Shown piece by piece: positions 21,063-31,499 of a stretch of DNA of 64,000 nucleotides. The position numbers and the translations under genes are program-made. This DNA comes from Agarophyton chilense (taxonomy: Eukaryota; Rhodophyta; Florideophyceae; Gracilariales; Gracilariaceae): NCBI GenBank assembly GCA_030374765.1, contig JARGXX010000115.1:62001-126000 (forward strand), written 5' to 3'. A model generated the notes under the pieces. It searched no databases. It was given only the letters and a program-made list of their open reading frames with translations, and had not been told where the DNA came from. Within the stretch, counting starts at the first letter, position 1. Every line of letters starts with the position of its first letter.

Positions 21063-21979
21063 TGTGGAGCAAAACCCGGCGACGGGAAGTGCTCTCAAGG
21101 TGTTCGAAGCCTTGCTCCCTGGGTGAGGCAGACTCAGAGACAGAGCCCTCCGTTCCACCCGTAGTGTGGGGTGTAACTCTCACGGGGGATTCCGGCAGTA
21201 CCGACGGAGGTGAGGGGTAGAAACCGTTGGGTCGGGAATGGGTCTGGGTGTCCCAAAGAATGGGGGAAAATCCGGCGAAGAGGAAAAACGGGGCGAGGGT
21301 CGGGCACTAACAGGCACCGGACCCGAGAACCAGAAAAGGGGCGAAACAACAAAAGAAACCCAATACGGGGGCGAAAAACTGTCCTCGAAAGGAAACACAG
21401 AAAGCACGCAACAAGAAAGCAGAACCCCCACGGGGTATCGTGCACGCAGGTCGTCTGAGCGGTCCCAAGGGGGTGGTTGCACGGAACCCAAAGGTGGGCA
21501 CTCTCCAAGTGGAGTCGTGTCCCTACGCAGGCGTTGCTAACCAGAGCCCGTTCCGGGTTGTAAGGCCGAAACGATGGCGACAAAGAACCTCTAAAGGTAT
21601 CGAAGACCAACCTTGGTTACCCTTTTACTCTGAGCTTCGGACTGTCAGATCTCGTCTCCCTAAGTAGGGCCCACTAACTAAACTCTACAGTAGTGCACAC
21701 CTGCTCAGGGCCATACACGTGGAGATCCCACTGTCAGGGCCCAAAAGTCCAACGTTCTAACAAATATCCGAAAAACGGTGCCAAAATTAAGCCACGTGTA
21801 TCACGGGGCCAATCCAACCATGGGCCATCCGAATTTTCACTTCATAGGCGAACTCTAACCAGAAAACAGTGCCACCTCAGCACACCTTTGAGGGGATCAT
21901 AGTCATAACCCTCGGAGGGTTCAATCCTCATTCTATGAGTTGCATCTTCAAGTATCCCCTAACTGGGCGCTGCTCTACA
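21063..21979 (-). repeat. 5' LTR of gypsy-1
   Basis: 917 bp, pair of 10210-11126, bounded on the right by the CAAAG duplication at 21980-21984. Confidence 0.92.
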
Positions 21980-21984
21980 CAAAG

Positions 21985-23390
21985 TCCATAAACATGTCTG
22001 CGGGCACTCTACATACTCCAACATCAAGATACTTCTTGAAAGAAATGAACTATGGAATGGACATGTAGACAAGTACCTTCAGCGCACACTTGAAGAGTGC
22101 ACAGCATGCAGAACAACTGCTAGGCCAAAAGCAGACAGGAAGGTCTCACTTAGCTCGATGAGCAGATCCTTCAATGAGGTAGTGTGTGTGGACCATATGT
22201 TTCTGGATCAGCACTGTGTTATGCACATAATGGATACCGCATCGTGCTACTCTGTTGGCGCAGTGGTGCAAGACACATCAATGCGTGAAGCTATTCTAGT
22301 ATTTGATGCGCACTGGCTGACACCATTTTGGACACCGCTAACAGTCGCTTATGAAAGCACATTCAAGAATAGCATCTTTGCCGAGTACCTGCGGGAACAT
22401 GACATAGAAGCTAGACCTCTGCCGCCGAGAAGGCACAATAAGAACGTGCTTGATTCCAAGCATAAAATCTTCCGAGATGTCTTCACTCGCTTGAAGGAAG
22501 AGTCTACTGTGGAACGGAAAGAATGGGAAACCTCCCTGATCATTCAACAGGCAATCAGAATTTCCAATGATCTCTACGGCAGCGACGTTCTATCTGCGCA
22601 AGAACTTGCCAAGGGCTATTACAGACCGATACAGAAGGGTGTCATACCAAAACAACTTCCACAGGAACTCGTGGATGCCCACCAAACCCTTCTAGCAAAG
22701 CGAAAGCTGACCTTGATTCTGCGATCAAAGACATTTAATGAAAGCCCTATTGCAGTAAAAGATCTCGTGCAGATATTTATCAACAAGGAGCACGAAAAAC
22801 GTGGGAAGTGGTCACGAGACAAGCCCGTGCTGGCCTTTGACATTGCAAACGGCACAGTGACCGTCCCAGGAGCCAAAGTGAAAAAAATTAACGCTGCAAT
22901 TGAAGACGTCAGGCCAGAAATAGTCCAGAACGAGCTAGCTACTGCTGTGCAGAATGCTATTGATGAACTAGATCGAAACTTGGAAGAAGTTGTAGACACA
23001 CTAGAAGAAAACTCCCCCGAATCCAGAATAGACTCTATCGGAGATGAAGTTCCGAACTCGAACTCAACTGCGCACAAATTAGAAGAAGAACCCGACTGCA
23101 TAGGACCTAACACTCCCAATGTCGGTGACAATATAGAAGTGTACTGGCCAATAGACAAAAATTTTTACGGAGGCACAGTACATACGCATGAAGAGAGGAC
23201 TGGAAAGTACGCAGTTCATTATTTCGACGGAGATAAGGAAAATCTCAACCTGGAAAATGAAGTATGGAATTATCTCGACAACCGAAAAGTCGCAGAGCAG
23301 AAAGAGGATACGGACTGTCAGTCCAACCAATCAAGCGATCAACCAGATGCCGAAGAACCTATCAGTGCAGCAGAAGTACAGTTGTCGTGA
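21985..23390 (+). pseudogene. Element A integrase and Tudor-like domain
   Basis: Resumes the gene cut at 10209. A zinc finger (HKHVCGH, then ECTAC) leads into the core: VCVDHMF for the first Asp, then positions where element B has YDPAF and IESKH; here they read YESTF and LDSKH, exchanging D for E and E for D. An SH3-like C-terminal region (RGKW, TVTVPG, AAIEDVRP) follows. At 23107-23280 is a Tudor-like module (VGDNIEVYWPID, then YFDGDKENL). In-frame TGA at 23388-23390 separates it from RT. It inserts element cDNA; the extra module may bind modified histone tails (inferred). Confidence 0.8.
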
Positions 23391-25031
23391 GGGCAAGACT
23401 TGCAAAGCACAGAGAAAGACCTCATTCAGACCTACTACAAGGCGTTCGGAAATACAGAATTTAGGTTGCACCAAGCACAGGGGTTACCACCCTTTGCAAC
23501 ACAGAATGCCTATGACAAGGAAGAACGGTCATTTAAGAAGATTGTGAGAGATGTAGCCGTTTCTCGAGTTCCTAAAAACGCGAACATAGTATCAAGCCAC
23601 GTCCTTTACAAGGTGAAGAAGTGTGACGATAACTCGTTGACATTAAAGGCACGAATTGCAGTACATGGCAATAAGGATCGAGAAAAGCATGCCCTGAAAA
23701 CAGACTCTGCAACATGCCCACCAGTTGGTATCCGCATACTGTTGTCTCTTTCTACGATCTATCGGTGGACTCTGGCAAAGATCGACTTCAAGAGCGCCTT
23801 TCTTCAAACGGAAGCTCAAGGAGATATCTACATGGTACCTCCTCGCGAATGCAAAACACGTCATCAGCACTACTGGTTGCTGCTATCAGCAGCCTATGGT
23901 CTCGCAAATGCAGGGGCCAAGTGGCAAGAGCTTAGTGATGATGTGCTACGTGGATTTGGTTTTTCGCAGCTCGTGTACGTGCCGCAGCTCTTTTACAAGA
24001 AATTGGATGGAAAAGTTGTAGTCATTGCAGTCAAAGTGGTCGATGACATCCTCTTTGCTGGAGAGAGAAAGAATTTGTCTAAAATAATAGAAAAAATAAG
24101 ACACAACCGTAAACTTGGCACGATAGTGTATGGACCAGGTAGGGTACAGTTTTATGGTCTGGCGCTTACTCATTACGAAGACTACACAGTTACCATCTAT
24201 GGAGACGAAAATCTGAAAGGGTACGAAGCCGGAACAATCAGTCGTTTAAGGAGAAAAGACCAGGAAAGCCAGCTGAACAGCATTGAGCTCTCATCATTCA
24301 GGTCGCTGAACAGTTCAATTGGCTGGCTTGGCATTGCTGCTTCTCCGTTTTGCGCATTTGCGGCAAGCTATTTGCAGCAAAAAGGGCCATTTCCTACTAT
24401 CAAGGACATGATAACGCAGATTAATATGCTGCGCACTCTGAAGAGAAAAGGAACGTCACTAAGGTTCCTGAGGCCACTCAGTGGAAAAGAATATCAGATC
24501 TCAATTGTAGTATTTTCTGACGCAAGCCGAACGAACGACTATGGACAGCTCGGGTTTGTCGCTGGACTTCTTTTTGGAAAACTGAAGCAAGACTCTGTCA
24601 TTGATGTCATTTCCTGGAGTTCTCATAAGTCCCGAAGACCAGTTAAATCAATTGGATCGGCCGAAACTCGGGCTGCAGGAGAGGCCATCGATGAAGGCAA
24701 GGTACTTTGTAAGGCATTCCAGGCTTTGTTAGGAATCCACGTTGGACTGTGGATCGTTGTGGACTCAAAGGATTTGTTTTGCACACTTTCTACCTGTCGC
24801 AACGCTGCAGATCTTTCTATTCGTGGAGATGTTAGCGTAATCAGATACCAATTTGAAACAAGAAACGTTGACAGAATGATATGGATTCCAGGTAGCGCAA
24901 ACTATGCTGATCCGTTGACAAAAACCGAAAGCCCTATCTCTCAAGCTTTGAAGTTAATGTTTTTTGATGGAAAAATATCCATGGACTTTCATGGTGCTTT
25001 ATTCCGAAACTCTAACGCACCCACTGGTTAG
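23391..25031 (+). CDS. Element A reverse transcriptase and RNase H
   Basis: In phase with the integrase frame after its TGA. Copia-type RT: ISSHVLYKV, LAKIDFKSAFLQ with the first catalytic Asp, AAYGLANAGAKW, and the active-site box as VVDD (KVVDDILFAG), where copia RTs normally have YVDD. RNase H follows: VVFSDAS, SSHKSRRPVKS, GSAETRAAGEA, VDSKD, and the copia-type end YADPLTK. No further stops occur in 543 codons. The loss of the Tyr before V-D-D is notable. Confidence 0.85.
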   Translation, partial: GQDLQSTEKDLIQTYYKAFGNTEFRLHQAQGLPPFATQNAYDKEERSFKKIVRDVAVSRVPKNANIVSSHVLYKVKKCDDNSLTLKARIAVHGNKDREKHALKTDSATCPPVGIRILLSLSTIYRWTLAKIDFKSAFLQTEAQGDIYMVPPRECKTRHQHYWLLLSAAYGLANAGAKWQELSDDVLRGFGFSQLVYVPQLFYKKLDGKVVVIAVKVVDDILFAGERKNLSKIIEKIRHNRKLGTIVYGPGRVQFYGLALTHYEDYTVTIYGDENLKGYEAGTISRLRRKDQESQLNSIELSSFRSLNSSIGWLGIAASPFCAFAASYLQQKGPFPTIKDMITQINMLRTLKRKGTSLRFLRPLSGKEYQISIVVFSDASRTNDYGQLGFVAGLLFGKLKQDSVIDVISWSSHKSRRPVKSIGSAETRAAGEAIDEGKVLCKAFQALLGIHVGLWIVVDSKDLFCTLSTCRNAADLSIRGDVSVIRYQFETRNVDRMIWIPGSANYADPLTKTESPISQALKLMFFDGKISMDFHGALFRNSNAPTG

Positions 25032-25053
25032 CAGGAACTCTGAGAGGAATTGG

Positions 25054-25376
25054 TATGGAAAGCAAATGCATCTTAGTCAATCTATGCATACCCTAGGCGC
25101 ATTTGCGTATAATGCAAGCCTTCTAGGAGAGGTTTCGCATGACATGGTGCTGCAATTATCATGTGCAGCAAGAGAGTAGATTACGTGGCCGTTAGCATTC
25201 GATTGCGTGGCCTTTTAGTGATAGATTACATGGCCGCTAGCCCGCCTTGTCGGGTATATAAGCCCAAGAGCCTGGAATTGGACCCTTGGTTTATCCGAGG
25301 CAGGCAAGCATTCGAATAGTAATCTGAATCAGTAAATTGTTCTTTATCAGAAGCATCTACAACTACCCTTTACTTT
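25054..25376 (+). repeat. 3' LTR of element A
   Basis: 323 bp, pair of 8359-8681, with six mismatches by eye. Preceded by purine-rich GAGAGGAATTGG (25043-25053, probable polypurine tract) and followed by ATGAC at 25377-25381. Confidence 0.88.
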
Positions 25377-25381
25377 ATGAC

Positions 25382-26941
25382 AGAGCTTCTGGAGCTTCGT
25401 GTCGGTTGAACCATTTCGTTTTGACTACGACTGTTTCTGTTTGTGATTTCCTATCCGATGAGATGCTTCCCTCTGTATTTCCACATTTATGGTTTGGTTC
25501 ACATGGTTAATCGATATTTTCTTTGATGGTATAGGTAGATCAGATCCCGTGCAAGTAGGTCAGTTGTCGCTGATCTTCTTGACCTCCTATTCGAGCTCTT
25601 TGGATTTCTACCCAGTTCGGTTGCAAAGGCTGATTATTTCATTGGGATGACCATGCGTCAGTTGATGCAACGTTTTGGCTAGTGTTTTCGGTCTACTCCG
25701 TTCAATCGCCGAGCTTAATAGTCTGCAGATGGTCAGTATAATGGCCACGTGAGCTCGTGAATCGTATGCGGATGTAGACCTTAAGTAGAGCCTGAATACT
25801 CATGCTCCGTTATCTAGATGTCGTCTGATTATCAACGATGGTGGATGTACAGAGAAGTCTGTTGTATTATACTGTTTCACATCCAACCCTATCATTAGGG
25901 GTGAGTTGTCATTGATTAGGTCGAATGTGAATTCCATCGTCTTGTTGTTCACGTCCTGAGTGGACAGTGTCCAGGAACATATTACATTCTTAGGATTTAA
26001 ACATTGATCTCGCAGCGATATATATTTCTTGCTCTTAAGGGTTTGGACTCTATGTTGAGTACTTGACACAGTCGCACGGCATAGATAATTCCTCCTGAGG
26101 ATATAGAACTCCCTCCGTCAAGAATGGGATTCGGGTCGATTGTGTCCAGGTCCAAATCCCTTACTGAAAAAACGTTTTGCCTTCTCCATCATTCTTAGTC
26201 TGTCCCGTCGGCATAGATGACCAATCAATTTTGGTTTTGTTGGTGTATCTGCATCTTTCTTATTTTTTATCATCGGTTTCCTTCTGAGGTTTCTTTTCTT
26301 CGTCATTCTTATTTTCAGATTCTTTTTTATTCTTCGTTATCTCGTTACCTTCGGTGTCCTGGTTATAATTACGCTTCCTTTTTCTCTCTGTTGGATTTAT
26401 TGGAGTTAAGGTAGAACCGGGTAGACGTTTCAGGTGGCTATCGAAAGAAAATGTGATATTGAGATCTTTTTCCTCCAAACCTGCCTCTCTCAACGCTTAT
26501 ATGGCGTCTTGCAGTCAGATCCACGGAATATTTTCGTCGTCATCGAAGATTTTGTCTTGATGGAAGACAGCTGCTTTCATAATCGAATGAAATTCGACAC
26601 ATGTCCTTTTCTTATCTTCGTTCAACGATTTTGAAGAAGCTTGGTTTAAGATGCAAATAACGCTCTTGAGACAGTCTTTCAGGATCGGAACGACTGCGAC
26701 ACTTCGTTCGACGTTGTTGGTCGCGGACGCTGACGGAAGGACGGCGTGGACTTTCTACTGATTGCAATACACGCAAGTGATAACAGGCACCGAAATCCCT
26801 CAGAAATTCTCTGGAGATTCCCGCCGAACACCGACGCACTTTTGCCGTCGGTGTGGGCTTTTGTTTACTGTTTCTCTGTTCTGGTAGTTCGATTATACTT
26901 TTGTGACAATACAGTGATGAAATGGTGCGACAAGAACACAT
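25382..26941 (-). pseudogene. Element C gag end, protease and integrase N-terminus
   Basis: Multi-frame minus-strand relic. From right to left: Arg-rich gag-like sequence, a Lys/Glu-rich stretch (26260-26493), a protease-like segment (IDPNPILDGGSS around 26100-26140 and PLMIGLDVKQY at 25800-26069, matching the two protease motifs of A and B), and an integrase zinc-finger-like stretch near 25640-25690 (LHQLTHGHP). Element A then interrupts it. Several stops and frameshifts. Confidence 0.55.
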
Positions 26942-26954
26942 AAACGGTGCATAT

Positions 26955-28620
26955 ACTAATGCGCAGAGGTCTTTTGGCCAAAGTTATTTACAACATGAAG
27001 AGTCGAGCAGCGCGCACCGTCAGCCATGAGTTGAGAATCTATGTAAGGCCATAATAAGTAGGAAGATAGCTAAAGGGTATAGAAAAGTGGATATAAAAGT
27101 TGTAACTGGAAGTAGGTAGAGCGAAGTAGAAGGCGTCCGGGAGAGAAAAACGATAGTGGAGACGAGGCAAAGTCTCCGAACGCAATTGTGCTCTATCTAG
27201 TGTCTGTAGAGTAGAGCCCTGTCATCAATCTTTCAGCAACCAATAATGTCATTTCAGGGGAGTCCCACAGTTAAGAGCCCAGGCCAAGGCTTTACTCCAG
27301 ATAACCGGCATGATCTACTTAACCCACTGTTTCTTTCCCCAAGCACGGGCAAGTTCAAATGAAAGAAGCAAGTCAACCTTTGGGCGACCAGTATTAAACT
27401 TTTTGCCAAAGGCGGTGACAAACGTTCCAAAAACATCCTCAGCGCTCTAGGACTCGCTCTTTTTAACGTTCTTGACAGTATTTTTGCAACCAAAGTGGAA
27501 CGTGCAATCAAGGCCGGCTTGATATGTCTCGAATTAAACGATCATGATACAAGCAACACCCCAAAACAGATTAAGGTAGTACGGGACATTATTTCTATTG
27601 TTACAAAAAGCTCACCAAAAGGTGGAATACGGCGCCTTGTGCAGATGATGAGAAATGTTTATGTACGTACAAGATAACAAATTGAGTCTATGGCTATTTA
27701 CGCCCGTCGATTTCATAGTCTATCATTGGAATATCTCAACCACTGCAATACGAATGCCACCAAACAATACACACAAAAGTTCGCAATGCTGATGCTAGAG
27801 AACGAAAAAATTCCTGCATCAGTCTATATCACCCATGCAACCCCACTTGTGGCTACCGCATCCACCTGCAGCGACCCTTGGGAGACCCAGGTATACATCA
27901 TTGGCAGGAAAAAAACTTAACAGTATCCTCAAGAAGGTAAAAGCAGCTACAGAAGAACACAAATCTCATGAAGTATCTGAAGAATCACATACAGGCAACG
28001 CATTTCACAGCTCCTGTCTAACTGAGCTAGAGGCAATCAAGGAGATTTTCCGTTGTGCAATTAATTCTAACAAACGGCACGACGCAGAAGATCGCACTAC
28101 TTTTAGGGTTACTCTGGACGATGCAGAGGAAGTGCTTTCGAACGTCGAAACAGAGTAACAGGAGCTGCCTAGGAAGTATAGTACTATGCTTGGCAAGCGA
28201 GATTATATGCAACGCGAGAACCCAGAACAGGGAGATAGTGGTGCTACCTGGAGCTTCCCAAGGTATCTCAGAGATAAACGCCACAAAGAACGCATACCAA
28301 ACGGTCAAGGGCCCAAAGCACAGTCCAGATGCCAGGCCTGTTAAGAGCCAAAACATTGGTATAAAGACCCAGAGTGCATATTCAACGTGCTCCGTGCGCT
28401 ATTGGATGGGCAAGAGATACTGCCAGACTTTGTTCGCAAACTTTCCAAAAACATTCCTTCATTGTTTGACAATAACGAAGGAGGCTATAAAACGAAGGTA
28501 TTAGTTTGCGATATTGTAGAGATTTTGAAGGTGCAACGATATCGGTTGAGCCCTAAGCTGCCGGGGCCTGAGGTATCTTACAGACGCCACGTGGACTGGC
28601 CAACCTCAGCTGGGCTCATA
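26955..28620 (+). pseudogene. Element E: copia-like LTR end and gag relic
   Basis: A probable LTR end with TATAAA at 27092-27097 is followed by ATG at 27246 and a decayed Gag. Stretches such as VNLWATSIKLFAKGGDKRSK, YARRF and QKFAMLMLENEKIPAS appear in sequence with intervening stops. Near 28330-28377 is a zinc knuckle, CQAC, a stop codon, then EPKH and a Cys seven residues on (C-x2-C-x4-H-x6-C spacing). It resembles the Gag of A and B in layout but is a distinct, older lineage. No pol follows. Confidence 0.5.
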
Positions 28621-29139
28621 TAGATTATTATTTTATTTTTATTAGTGTAATAGATTTGCATTACAGAGCTGAAGAGATCCCAGCGCCTTACCATTATTAT
28701 TTACTTGGCTCGAGTGACGCTTCTCTCTTAGAGTACGGTAAGTACCGTTAGGATACTAAATAACCCCTTTTGGTATATTAGTTCCACCATTTGGTCTTCA
28801 AGCCATCGTTTCCGTAGCTCCAACCTATAGAACTACGCAATAAGCGCCAGTCCATTTCAACAAGTACCCTGGGAGTGCTGCCGTCAAGGATTCAAACCTT
28901 AGGACCCGCTCTACCACGTTACCACCGCTCGAGACCCGAAGGCTGACTTCACCCGTCATTGCGTTACACAGCCATCGTTTCCGTAGCTTCAACCTGTAGG
29001 ACGCCGCAGTAAACGCCAGCCCATTGCACCAAGTGCTGTGATAGTGCCGCCGTCAAGGATACGAGTTTTAGAACCCGCTATACCACGTTACCACGGGTTG
29101 AGACCAGGACGCTGACGCACCAGTCACTGTCTTTTATTT
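28621..29139 (+). repeat. LTR-like region of element D with a 169-bp tandem duplication
   Basis: AT-rich start, then two tandem units of about 169 bp (28801-28969 and 28970-29136), each beginning with AGCCATCGTTTCCGTAGC. The region ends immediately before a gypsy-family primer-binding site, so it is probably the 5' LTR of D; its left limit is unknown. On the minus strand unit 1 has a B-box-like GGTTTGAATCC. Confidence 0.5.
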
Positions 29140-29160
29140 TAGTCTCCCGACTTAGAATCT
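29140..29160 (+). other. Primer-binding site of element D
   Basis: TAGTCTCCCGACTTAGAATC shares 18 contiguous bases with the primer site of gypsy-1 and gypsy-2; TGG has become TAG. It links the decayed D to that family. Confidence 0.65.
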
Positions 29161-29249
29161 CTCATGAATAATTAAACGAACCACTTGAAAGAAGAATTAT
29201 CCAGATTCTAACCTTTGGTTTAACTCCCCAACGGACCAAAAGTACAGAA

Positions 29250-30900
29250 TCAACCGCCATTATGGATGCAGGAAACGCACTCAACGGACAAGACCATAAG
29301 AATCCTACGGAAGGGCTAATTGCAACCGCAACGCTGAAGATGCCGCCTTAACCACAGGTTGGTAATGTTAGCGACCGCAGGAGCGCAGGAATCCAGCTGT
29401 AAGGAGTACTGACTCCCTTGGACGACTCTGAAAGGCTTCGCCGAGAATTCACGGTAGCAGCGCATTTACGAGAACACCTCACCAGGACCACCTCTTGGCC
29501 AGGAACATCCCAAGGAAAACCCCGTAAGACCGAGGGAATTAAAAAGAACATTCCCGTAGGGCTTACCGACCTTCTTTGGCCCCGTCTTTGTGAGATCTGC
29601 TCAGCCCATGTAGATTCCATTGTGAAAATTCGACTCGCTACGGCGATCGCCGACCATACGGATTACCTCGTTACCTGAATCGCCCCCAAGGTAATGCAGT
29701 CTGAGCTATTCTTAGACTTCCTCATTCAGGCCGTTCAAGGACCAGGCACCAGCCAGTCAGGCAACGCGGTCCGTAGCACCACTCCACAAGCTAACCATCC
29801 GGCTTCCATATGGAAACCCCCTACCGAACTCCCAGTAGTGGCAGTATTAACCGACCCTCGCCAGGAACACCATCAGGAAAATCCAATGGAAGGACAAACT
29901 AGGAGCAGAAGAGAGGTTCCGCGTCTAGAAGAGAGACAGATTGGCCTACCAAAAGAACAATATGAGGTACAGCGACCTCAGGGCTCCATCGGATCTGATA
30001 ATGAGATCGATCTTTTAGGTCACTATTCTGCTGGATAAAAAAAAAGTCACCGCAGGAGAAAGAAGAACAGAAGGAGTAATAGAAAAGACCATTCGGACAC
30101 GAGTGATTCCCAATCGGCCTTGACCGAAACGACCGACCCGGAAGTGGATGGGGCTGCCGTTAGAGGCCTCAAACCACTGAGAACGACAAAAAATCTTTTC
30201 CTTAAGGTTCTAGACTACCGCAATTACCGGCTAGATGACAGGTCCAAGAATTATCCTGGTTCGGTGGCTCGAAGCCTCGCCAAATGGGCCAAGCGGAAGC
30301 AGCTAACCATTACGGACGAGTTCTCGGTTTCCAATCCCATTGATGTCCTTAGGTTTCTCAGTTTGTTCCGTACGGCCTGTGATCAGAACGGTATCCACGA
30401 GAGCGCCACTTTGTATCTTTTCCAATTTTTCCTTAAAGGACAGGCGCGTGATCGAGTGGTTTCGAAGATATATGGCACGACTGACCTCGTGGATGCTCAA
30501 GACCCCGAGTTCCTCAGGTCATACCCTCAGGTTGTTCATTACCTCTTGGATACATACGCCACGGATGACGTTATAATGTGCGCCTATCAGGAAGTAATAT
30601 CCTTTAGGCAGAGCTCCAACGTGACCGATTCGGCTTTCGCAGACGACCTATGGAAGAAGGCTTACCGTTGTGGAAATGTATTCTCCGAAGCACAGCTTGA
30701 ATGTCCCTTCATCACGGGATTAATACCTGCCATACGAACACATGTCTGCAATCACCACACGGAAACCTCACAATACTCCTTCCGAAGGATCGATACTTAT
30801 GCCGAAGGTTATTGAAAAACCTGCAGGAATTCCGGGCAAAATGCTGACATATCCAGAGGAAACGCAACTCCATTGCGAAAACCCAACCAAGCCCATTTGG
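29250..30900 (+). pseudogene. Element D Gag
   Basis: The best-preserved part (30120-30815) has the capsid-like domain of the gypsy-1/2 Gag: YRNYRLDD, FLSLFRTACDQNG, LFQFFLKGQARDRV, YPQVVHYLLDTYAT and YRCGNVFSEAQLECP. An N-terminal part with Pro/Gln-rich sequence lies at 29418-30038, separated by stops. No zinc knuckle was found. Confidence 0.7.
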
Positions 30901-31499
30901 TTAGCTTCACTTAATCGGACATGGATTAATCACTCCATTTTGCTGACTTTGGAGATGTCCTCGCGGTTAGTTTCAGTGCTCTTATGTCCGGGTCCCCATC
31001 ATATATCTCCCAGAGAACTACACCGACCCGTGGACCATCCACACCCAAGTATTCCCACTTTCCGCCATGCAAGGACGTTTTTGTTCGCTCCCCAAGGGCC
31101 TGATTCCTCTGCCTTTCAATGGTCCAACCTTGTGATTGCACGAGGTATCTGCCGGAGGATGCACGTAAAAACCTCCTAGCCCTAAGGGAAGAGAATTACC
31201 GGGTGCGGAGATCCGAAGGAATGTATAACAGGGTACAGCAACGAGCCACAAGGACCCCTGGAAACTCACGCTATGCCACCCCTCCGGATACTCCAACAAA
31301 GCCCCACAGGTCCACGCCATTGTAGATCCTACGGACGACCGCTAAGAGGAATCTTATCCACGGGAAGAAACGGAAACCCCATCTGAGAACTCTTAGAGGG
31401 TCGACGCAAGTCAAATCCTCCCTCTTTAAGCCCCTGCCTCAGCCAATTGGACGGTCAGGAGCCAAGGAGCTCCTCATCTCCCAATACAAACCACCCACA

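Larger units (their letters stand above)
10210..21979 (-). mobile_element. Ty3/gypsy element gypsy-1, full length, inserted in element A
   Basis: 11,770 bp with 917-bp LTRs at both ends, beginning TGTAGAGC and ending GCTCCACA on the minus strand. CAAAG target duplications lie at 10205-10209 and 21980-21984. Minus-strand order: LTR, primer site, gag, protease, RT-RNase H-integrase, detached chromodomain ORF, antisense ORF, polypurine tract, LTR. It is defective in gag, protease leader, integrase and the antisense ORF. By eye the LTRs differ at about 30 positions. Confidence 0.93.
8354..25381 (+). mobile_element. Copia-like element A with two LTRs and ATGAC target duplication
   Basis: Two 323-bp LTRs (8359-8681 and 25054-25376) are flanked by ATGAC at 8354-8358 and 25377-25381. 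Order is gag, protease, integrase, Tudor-like domain, RT, RNase H, the copia order. The coding line is one frame broken by stops at 9006, 9432 and 23388 and by the gypsy-1 insertion at 10205-21984. By eye the LTRs differ at 6 positions. Excising gypsy-1 with one CAAAG restores a continuous integrase frame. Confidence 0.9.
6891..26955 (-). mobile_element. Copia-like element C, decayed and split by element A
   Basis: Minus-strand relic. Gag/protease and the integrase N-terminus lie at 25382-26941; the rest of integrase and part of RT lie at about 6975-8353. Element A and its ATGAC duplication interrupt it inside integrase. Reading across the junction (removing 8354-25376) continues the integrase. 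Many stops and frameshifts make it the oldest layer of this nest. No LTRs were recognised, so the outer limits are approximate. Confidence 0.65.
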
